Source: Trogon surrucura
Lineage: Eukaryota > Chordata > Aves > Trogoniformes > Trogonidae
Length of the DNA stretch: 64,000 nt
Reading direction: 5' to 3'
Assembly: GCA_020746105.1 (NCBI GenBank)
Contig: CM036626.1
Span: 16,504,001 to 16,568,000 of the forward strand
The position numbers and the translations under genes are program-made. Shown one piece after another: positions 55,071 through 64,000 of the stretch. The stretch's first letter is position 1, and each line of letters begins with the position of its first letter. A model generated the notes under the pieces. That model ran no database searches. It was not told where the DNA came from and worked only from the letters and a program-made list of their open reading frames with translations.

Positions 55071-57032
55071 TAGTTTCTTGCCAGGGTGGTGGCTGACAAA
55101 CAGGTTTACACCACTTTACCCAATCTAGATAAAATGAATGTGTAGCTATTTCTGTTCATAGCAGCTTATTTCAGTTTACATCAAAAGTGCTCTGACACTC
55201 TACCATGGTGGAAGCAGCACAGAAAAGAACCCTTTTTAATGCTGAAGAAGCCAACTGAGGTGTTTTGCTGACTGATACTTGGTGGCTCGTGGGTGACCAG
55301 ATGTGAAAGTACATGGACAGGTTCTGAGGGCTGTGCTTCAGTTCACAGCCCCTCTGTTATCTGCTGCCTCTTCCACTGGTTTGTTTTCAGTTGAAGGAGA
55401 TGCTTTCCTTCCGACTCAACCATCTGCCTTGGTCTCACCACGCTTTTTCTCTTCTCCCTCTCTAAATGCAGTTTGCACCATCTGGACCTTCCCTCTCTTA
55501 ATGGACAGAATTTGTAAATATCGTGGTGGGTTTTTCTAGTTGATTTCCTCACGATTTCCTTCTTTTAGGAAAAGCATGACATTAGCAGGGCAGCTGCCTC
55601 ATGGCTGTTAAGCAAGTGGCTCTTCTGCCCCATTTTTCCACCTTGATCTGTGCGCGTGAGCTGGGATGTCTTCCTTGGTGTCTGTGCAAACATTGTCACA
55701 TTTTATAAAAGCAGCAGTGGGTAGTGCTGCTAGTTCTTCCTCACTGTGGTTCAATTGCCTTTAAGCATGGCTTATTAAGACTGTAGTTCATTTTTTAAAT
55801 CTCTTATTATAAATCAGTTTTCAGCTCCGATATCATCTTACTGCTGATTTTCCCTAACCTTGATGGCCCACTGCAGCTCTAATAGTGTCTTACTGAGTTT
55901 CTGGGTACTGCTGAGGGCTTGTCTCTGACAGCAGCTGGGCCTTTAACATTCTATGATGCTATAAATCAGCCTGATTTACCTGATTTTTAGTGCTGTCGAT
56001 GTAATGCAGTGTCTTCATTTGTAATGATAAAATATACATTTGTACTCCCACCCTCAGCTTTGCCTTGTCTAGCTCAAACCAATGATGGCTGTTTCTCACA
56101 TCACTCAGTTTGACATAGAGGACAACCACTTTATCTATAACTCTGGTTGTGAGGAGAACCTGGAAGACACCTATAGGACATTTGCTCATTTGCAGAGGGA
56201 TGAATTACCCCAGCTGTCCACTTGCAGAGTCCGATGAATGGGTTTGATGCTTTCTTCAGCACTAAGTATTTACTGTCTCACCGTGCTGGTCTACTAATCT
56301 AACTGCACTGAGGGTTTTAAAATAATATCATTGCCTTCAGATTAATTAAATTTTCTAATTATGCTCTCTCTTTACTGCTGTACAAGGTAATGACTGCTGT
56401 TTCAATTGAGGTAATTCAAGAAAAAAATCCCATCTTGTTCTCATTACTAGATTGTGGGGTTTGATTGTTTATTTAAGATTTCCCTCAGTATAATGCTGTT
56501 AATTAAATTACTTAAGAGGAAACATCTGCCATATAGAGCACAGGAAAGATGCTGAGAGACCTGGGTGATGTGGCTGTTGGGTTGGCACTGGCTTCCCAAC
56601 AGCCCTGTGGTTGGTAATGCTGGATTTCATACCATTGCCAGGAACCCACATCGGGTTCCTCCTTTTAGGGTTAGATTGCAGGGTGAGGACTACAGGTCAT
56701 TTAAGCCTGATCCTAATTTGTAATGACTTGATCATTCCTCTGAAATGGACATTGCAGAAGAGAAATAATCCCATCAGGTGTTTTGTGGTCATAGAGTGTA
56801 TACCACTACCCAATCCTTGTGTAATCTATTTAATGGAAGAAAACATAGCAGAAAGATCTATGTGAATTGAATGGCTTTGAGACCAAAATGTCTCTAAGTA
56901 TTGTCTTTATTTTTCAGAGATGTTTCATAAATGGTAATTGCTTCTTTGGGAACAGGCCACTGAGAGTTTGTGGATATTTGGCAGCAACTGGAGCCAAGAG
57001 GCTTAAGGGCTTTTCCACATCGGGAAATTTAC

Positions 57033-57048
57033 TGGTGTAATTACACCA
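57033..57048. other. Perfect 16-base palindrome
   Basis: TGGTGTAATTACACCA is its own reverse complement, with a TAATTA core, followed closely by a related GTAATTATAC. Could be a dimeric homeodomain-type site or chance. Confidence 0.6.
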
Positions 57049-60000
57049 ATGTAATTATACAGCCCTAATTGTACCAGCATAAATACCCCATATTTTCCAG
57101 GATGAGGGTTCCTTTATTCTTGTTTATCGTGTTTCCACCATGATGTGCTTTGGGTAAAAGGTGGCAAATGCTGACAGCTACGTTCACCCTCACCAGAGCG
57201 CTGGAGCTCGGGCTGTTCCAAGTCCCAGCAAGCCATCCACAAAGGGACATCCATCCCATCACCTGCCATACCTGCAGCTGCATGGATTTGTGTCCCAGCA
57301 CCATGGTAGAATTGGGAAGGCTGTGTTGCATAGACCGGTGGGATTACTTTGTGCTGTGCTTCAGCCAGCTGTGTGGTAGCTGTTATCCCACTATTCTGCA
57401 GAATAATAGACAGGATCTATCTGGCAGGGACATGTCTCTTTTGGTACCGCAGATTCTGAAAAAGGAGGGAGCGACATGTGATTTCAACAAGATGGTATTA
57501 TCAAACGACTGAGGCATGGGAGTCTCAAAAAATATAAAAGCAGCATTCTCAGCAAGTGTTGCCTTCAGGGCTGGGAGGAGAATTATATCAAAGCTTTTGC
57601 TTTAAGGCTGGATAAGTTAAAGTGTAGAGGAAGCAATGCAGGTGAAGGGAGAATGAATTTGCCGGAGTTACCGTGCAAAGTGCAGTTAAAAGCATTAGGA
57701 GTCTGTGTGTAACCACTGTTATTTGAAGAGAAAAAACTTAAATTATGTGTATTCTAAGTTATGTGTGTTCAAGACAAAGAAATGTTGCTTCTTTCTGCAA
57801 GTCAGCATCAATAGCCAGCTGGAACCTGCCTAAAAATGTTTCTTTGGATTTGCAATTATTATTTTTGATTGCATAAAAAAGAGGTACCTCATTTTGTTTT
57901 AAGTACATGTTCTGCAATGTTTCTGATAGTATGGGAAAGAGCATGCTATGCACTTAAAAATTACTGCTCATTAATTAGTTTCTTTGATCCTAAGAGTGAA
58001 AACATCCCACCTGTGCTACAAGGTGCCTTGCAGAGTTGTCTTTAGAAAAAAGACTTTTGCTGAAAAAGCCTATCCTCTCTGCTGTGTTATGCAAACAAAG
58101 TATTATTTTTTTCTTTTAGTAGGAGTGAAGTATGAGCTCTTTTTCTTTTCCCAGCTCACTAAAAATGTGTGATAACAAGTTGACTTTAGTGGGAGTTTTG
58201 CATGGGTAAAAGCTGAAGGATCAATCCCCATATTGTATGTGATTTTGCCCTAGTAATTATTCTTCGGTTGAACAGCTTCTCCATGGCAACTGCTTCAAAT
58301 AAGTCTTGTATCTTCACCTATTTTTTTAAAAAGGACTTATTAGAATGTATGTTTTAATTTTTTTTCACCCTTAAAAAAGCGAGACAGGAAAAGAATCAGA
58401 CACAAGTAGAAGCGTACAGGATTTGGCTAAAGACATCCTTTCTTCTACTCACATCCCCACCTTTATTCTAGTACGGGAAAAAAGGAAAAAAACCAAACAA
58501 CCCCTATACAGTTAAAAATAAATTCACTACCTTGTCTTTCCACGTCCCCTTCCTGAGCCTGTGAGACATTATGACGCTGGCTTGATCAATCATCCCACAT
58601 CCACCCTGACAGTTCCTTAACACAAACTTTCTTCCCTCTTTTTTTTTTTTTTTTCTTTCAGCCACAGTCTGCTTTCGATCTGGCCATTAATTGCCCTATT
58701 TCTCCTGTCCTCACAACTGCATTCTTGTCAGATGGCTCAGCTGAAGGTCCGGGCCTGTTAGCTGCTTGTTTTGGTTTGCACCTTCTTACTAAAAAGTAAA
58801 GGGAGCAAAACATTCTGTGCCCACAATGGACTCACTTCATGGATTGTTGGTGATGCCTTCACATGCAGTTCCACTCCTAAAAAGGGACTTACACTTTTTC
58901 CTGGAGACTAGAAAACACATCTATTGTCAGCAGTACAAAACTCAGGAAAAACATCCAATTATTTTAGACTTAATTTTCTGTTTTTCATTTGAGTGAGGCA
59001 ACTGTGCTTTCTAACAAAACCCCAAGAGCAAGAGTTTCATAAGGAATTGTCTTCCCTTTTTACCTTTCTATTGTTACAGGTCACTATCTTCTGAAATATT
59101 ACAGCCTGTCAGAAGGTCTTTTTCCTTGATTCAGTTCCAAATGTGGGTTTACTGTTATGTGCTGGGCATGGTATTTTGTGTTCAGCTCCTTATGTTCTGT
59201 CACATTTTAAAGGCTAATAGGGTAAAATGCAATAGGGAAACTCCGGCAGATAAGTTTACCTGTCCTGGTGACATGATTTTTGAAACTGCTGCTGACTGAC
59301 AGTTTTGTTGGCACATTTTCCCCCTTGTGTTTTTTTTTTTAAACTGATAAATACATTTGTTTCACCTGAAAGCCAATGGAATATGGCAAACTAAAGGCGT
59401 TACCTAATTGTGTTCAGCAGCGCTATGTCCCATGTGAGAGCTATTTTGTCATTCCTAAGGTTGCCTCTGGAAGTTTTTTATAGGTTATGTCTAATTTTAA
59501 AATCACTGCTTCTTCTTGTGAAGATCCTCAAAAGCTGGTGGTTTTTAGCTGTGTCTTAGCAAATCCAGGATGACTGATACTGGCCCTGAGTTTCGCCTTC
59601 TGTAGCTGCTCGCCCCTCTGGTTTATATTGCCTTCATCCTGCCTGTGCTGCACGCTGCTCTTGGAGATCCAGTCTACATTATGACCCAATAAAGCTTTTT
59701 ATTTGCAGAACTAAGGTGGCAACAAACTGTGGCAGAAGGTGGGAAGAGTTTGCTGGAGGATGAGAACATAATAAACCAGCTTTCTCATTTAACCTGGTTT
59801 ATCACCGTACCTTCAGCCACAATACTCACACATGTCAGCAGGTGCTGTTTGGTTTTCTTCTTTTCTTTGCAACTCTGTGTCAAAAAGAGGGCTCATCAGG
59901 CAGCATCTGTAAGTTTCCTGGTACATGATGGAGCATTACCTTTTGCTGTTTTCTGACAATCCAAGTGGTGAGAGTGGTTAATAAAACCAAACTAGTATTT

Positions 60001-60594
60001 TTCAGTCAAAATGTTGACAGCCAGTTTGCAAATGCTATCTTCGCTCTGACATCTTGGGAAACAGCTTAATAATTAACATTACAGGGAAGACTTTAACTGC
60101 CTGCCAGTTTTGACTATCACCAAAATAACACACGAACTCACTGGATGTAGCAGCGGTACCTCAGGTGGGCTGGACTTCAGGCACTGAAGAGCAGCTGTCA
60201 TGTTTGATATGGTGCCATCAAATGGAAGAAACTCTAACTGAATATTGAGCAGGATGCATTTATTAAGTTGTATTTGTATATAATTTGGCTTGAACTGTTA
60301 CAATGCCAATTTGATAGTGTTTTGTTGGCATAAAAAATTTACACTAGCACTTGAAAAATGAAATAAACGTAACTAGCGGTAAAAAAAATCTAGGATTTCT
60401 TTGTACCTATCTATCTATCTTGGCTGTAATAGTGATGAAGTGATATACTGCTATTCAGCTTTGGAGAATAATTTGACTCTAAAGCACTGTGAGATGAAAT
60501 TTCTTGTTACCCTCAGTTCTGCACTACGTGTTCTGTCACTTAGTGTAATATTAGGATAATATTAGTGTAATTATTTCCAAAGAGATATCTTTGA

Positions 60595-60645
60595 GTGCTT
60601 TGATATCTATTTGATGTCTGGTTTTGGTGCTTTGATATCTATTTG
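60595..60645. repeat. Short direct repeat, 32-base period
   Basis: GTGCTTTGATATCTATTTG occurs at 60595 and again at 60627. Just upstream TAGTGTAAT occurs twice (60541 and 60563). Small slippage-type duplications. Confidence 0.85.
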
Positions 60646-62009
60646 GGTGTGATTCGGTACAATTCTTCCCTGGTTGTATCAGTCTTTTGACCAACAAACC
60701 AAAAATTACAGAGGGTCCTCTGCAATATTAGCCCTATTACTAAACTTCTGATAATAATTAAAAAAAAACCAAACACCCCCCCACACACAAAAAAAACCCA
60801 ACTCCAAACCTAACATCTACATTTTATGTCTTAATGTGGTTCTGTGGACCCAAGTGAAGTGCTTCCTCGTGTCTCATGAACCAGCAGAGAAATTGGTGAC
60901 AGGAGGCGAGATCCTCTCTGTACCCATGCAACACTCTTGCTGAGAGTGCAGAATTTCCATGGGCAACAATTTCAGCCAGGATCGCCACATGGCGAAGAGA
61001 AAAACCGTTCTGCAGCAGCAATAAAATGATTGATGCTGTTCTTTTTCATTACAGCTAGGTCTTAAAACATCCATTTATTCCATTCGTCCATCCCATGCAG
61101 ATTTTAGACAAAATGACATCTTCTCTACGAGTCTCCTGAGCTTGCTTCTCCCCCTGAAGCAGGGCTCCTTCAGTGCTTGTATTTTCCTCAGGACACCCAT
61201 CTCTTTGCTTCCGTAAGTAGGATAGTGAATGAAGTATTCTTTGGTGGGGAATTCAGCAAGTTTATTGTTTCATTTATTGCTGGATTTGGATCTTGAGAGA
61301 AGAGTGAAGCAGGAGACCGTATGCAGAATGCTGAAGGGAAGAATAAGTGTTGCCCAGCCTGCACTGCTGGCGAAACCACCTCCTGATGGGGCAGGCTCCT
61401 GAGGAGCAGGGGATCGTGCACAGGATTAATGTTGTAGGACTGGATCTGACAGCAGGTTGGATCCTGCTTTCTAAGGGCTTTGCAACTTTAGCATTCTTCT
61501 CAGTCACTTTGTGTCATTCTTGCTAATGAAGAAATATCTTAAGGGACTTTTTGGCAACTTCCCTGACACAAATCCTTCCAGTCAAAACCTTTCCCACCAA
61601 AACTAGATCTTGTGCCTCATGGTATTATGGGAATTATACTTCCTGATCTCAGCTGAGGCCAGGATGAGGCTATGCAGATGATGAAGAAATGGTTGTATGT
61701 CAAAGCAAGAGCCAGGGCACAAGGCAGAAGGAAAACAGGGCATAATTTGCGTGGTTGGAGTCCAAAGGAAGAAAGGTTATTGTCCTTACCTTTCTCTCAG
61801 GTAATAATGTACACCACTTGTTCTGTAGTTTTCTGTGGGTTAGATTTCCTTTTTTTCCCCTTAGACCTGTTCATATTTGAAGCATACAGCTATGTAAAAG
61901 GTGATATTATGTAAAATAATTTCATATACATTTCTGTCAGTAGTCCAACTAGCAAGAGAAATCATAAACAAGGAGGCTAAAAGTATTCTTATACCATATT
62001 GTGTCATCC

Positions 62010-62025
62010 ATTCTATGATTCTATG
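62010..62025 (+). repeat. Two ATTCTATG octamers, possible CR1 tail remnant
   Basis: Two perfect octamers as found at CR1 3' ends, but the preceding sequence does not read as CR1. It may be an extremely truncated insertion or coincidence. Confidence 0.35.
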
Positions 62026-64000
62026 ATCTTGGTGTCACAATTAACATCTAGCAAACCAGGTATTATGTCTCTCCAGAGGTCAGAATGCCCCAGATCTTAT
62101 TACAAACTAATGACACCAGGCACTAGACTAGATGGAAAAAACTAATTTATCAAGAGTCTGGCTTATAATTTTGAGTCTTTAAAAAAAGAAAGAAAGAAAG
62201 GTGGAAGCATAGGTTTTTACGTGTTAATATCCTCTGAAATTTAAACTACCTATTAAATGTGATAACCCTAACATGTACTGCGGTTAAATTACATTTCTGG
62301 CTATGGAAGGTATATGAGTAGATTACAGCTTAATGTTTTTCTCAAGGTATGCTTATTTAATCTCTATCACAATATAACTGGAAAGTCTGCTGTCTACATA
62401 TGTTTTGTTATATTTGTATCCTATGCCCAGACTTAGGCAGCACATAAGTGAAATTCTGTAATTTATTAAGTGGTTAAAACTGATCCTAATTTTCAAGTGT
62501 CTATTAGAATGTGAAAGAAGTCATGCCATTTATCTTGCTGACTCATGCTTTTGAGCTGAAAAAAGTATATGTCATATCTAGCAAAGAAATTTTGCCTGCT
62601 GGGTAAAGAGCTTTTGCTTACATCTTTGAAGGCATGTGAGATAATGGACTTTTACACTGAGACATTTGTACTTCCAGAAAAGCTTTTACTGACCAAGAGC
62701 AATGCGCATGTGCTCCTGTGGCTTGGATAAAACTGGTGAAGAGGCATTTCACATTTAGCGAAAATGAAAAAAAAACCCCACCAATGTTTTTATAACTTTA
62801 GGGGCTTCTTTCCTTCCTAAAAATGACCATCTGAGCATGCTGAGGAAGGTATATCGTTATGTTGGTATGTTGAAATAAATCTCAGAGAAATATGTTAGCA
62901 GACAGGCAGTGTAGTCATGGATGTGGGCTAAATTACATGGCTATGAGTATAGATATGGAGGAGAAATCCGTAAGGTCAATCCCACATGTATCTGCGTGTG
63001 TAAGTTAAACCTTTAGAAAATAATAGCAAAAAGAGTAGTATAAGTGGTGAAGTCGGAGTTGAAAAATAGTCCTGTCAGCTGCCTCCTTTTTAGTTAATGA
63101 AGACAGAGGGATCTTTGCAACATATAGAAAATCAGGACTCTCTAATGTGTTGATTATCCTCCCATTAAACGTTATCCTGGACAGAGAAATGGAATATAAG
63201 TTAGGGGAAATATTGACTAGACAGGCTGCTAACATAGAGATTGATTTTATTATTTAGGAAGGCAGAATATTAGGATACATGAGTGTTTCTTTTTTTAACC
63301 AAGATGCTATGCTGTCAGCGGTGAAATATTACTGCAGGAGAGTTTTCTTTTTATACACAGTGGTAAGAAGTATGGCTTCCTTTCTCGGCACTTCAGCCAC
63401 AGATGCTATCAGCTAGACCATCTGTGGTGACAGATTTGTGTTATATCACTTAGAAACTAAGCGAAGCTGGTAAAGCCTCCTACTACAGGATATAAGTAGC
63501 TCCTGCTAAGGCTGGGATGTATTACGATTCTATCTTTCTTCAGGGGGCAGAGGAGTGGGAGGATTGTGTGGATCGAGGCTCACAATAGCTTTCAATCATG
63601 TTCTCAGCAAGTCTTGAAATGCTGGTGTGGATCTTCTGGGGCAGTGTCCACACAAAGCTCCTTCCTCTCTGCTCCCACAGGGGAGAGATCTGGGCTGCTC
63701 TTGTTCACCGTGGGACACTAGCAAACCTAACTGTGAAGGTCGAGGGGGACACTAAATCTAACCTCAGAGAAAGTCCATGTAGGTGGCACATACCAGGCTC
63801 TCACGTGGCCTGTATCTCCTCTAGAGGAACAACTCTCCAGAAAGACAAATCTTGTCTCCTCAAGATTATGTTGTCTTAAAGATGGTGACATTTTGGGTGA
63901 TGGTGGGCTTCTTCCTATCCAGTTGCAATTCTTTCCCTTTTCTGTTCTTCATAAGGGTTTTAATTACTGGTCTGGGTTTGCCAGAGGAAGACAAGCAGTG

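Larger units (their letters stand above)
55071..64000 (+). other. TAFA1 intron 2, last segment in window
   Basis: Intron running off the window end. It contains TAATTA-rich DNA at 56335-56520, a perfect 16-base palindrome at 57033-57048, a T-run at 58639-58654, short tandem repeats near 60541-60645 and a two-octamer ATTCTATG remnant at 62010-62025. I searched by eye for the next TAFA1 exon (the HRCCNKN cysteine motif) and did not find it. Confidence 0.6.

Noticed and set aside
55936-55965. CATTCTATGATGC resembling a CR1 tail
   Set aside because: Only one octamer and no CR1 3' UTR before it; too weak.
57150-57512. 120-codon + strand frame
   Set aside because: Translation has no recognisable motif and a second frame overlaps it; no transcript signals.
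62168-62200. AAAG-type short microsatellite
   Set aside because: Only about four units; ordinary low complexity.

Overview
This is a vertebrate nuclear window, almost entirely non-coding, and the organism is a bird. Two retroposons show this. A CR1 LINE 3' end at about 49,544-50,033 closes with the avian-type ATTCTATG octamer tail. A SINE at about 13,568-13,738 joins a tRNA-Ile-like head to a CR1-type tail; SINEs of this design (TguSINE1 type) are known from passerines, so a passerine is the best guess. No prokaryotic gene structure is present.

The one gene I recognise is TAFA1 (FAM19A1), on the + strand. It encodes a small secreted, chemokine-like neuronal protein. The window holds its 5' end. 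A CpG-island promoter lies at about 3,885-4,325 with a TATTTAA box at 4,051. A non-coding first exon runs from about 4,080 to 4,618. Intron 1 is about 2.1 kb. Exon 2 (6,692-6,812) carries the start codon at 6,695 and the whole signal peptide, and ends in a phase-1 donor. The rest of the window, about 57 kb, is the beginning of intron 2. I found no later TAFA1 exon, so the mature cysteine-rich domain must be encoded beyond 64,000.

Region by region: 1-3,884 is 5' flank and contains a compound repeat with inverted arms (691-941 and 2,242-2,483) and a direct repeat (1,047-1,198 and 2,088-2,236). 3,885-6,812 is promoter, exon 1, intron 1 and exon 2. 6,813-64,000 is intron 2, which holds the SINE and the CR1. 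It also has two GC/CpG-rich islets (12,030-12,720 and 35,290-35,386), a candidate cysteine-rich minus-strand exon (43,192-43,335), several short tandem duplications, a long pyrimidine-rich tract (54,812-55,070), and AT-rich segments dense in TAATTA sites that could be conserved enhancers.

Regulation is the main interest. The exon 1 leader carries five ATG-initiated upstream ORFs. The last one, if spliced as proposed, runs out of frame over the TAFA1 start codon and through all of exon 2. I saw no clear evidence of a wholly new system. The best leads for something undescribed are the antisense exon candidate, the intronic GC islet with a signal-peptide-like ORF, and the fold-back repeat. Splice sites, ORF frames and repeats were read by eye; nothing was searched against databases or aligned by program.
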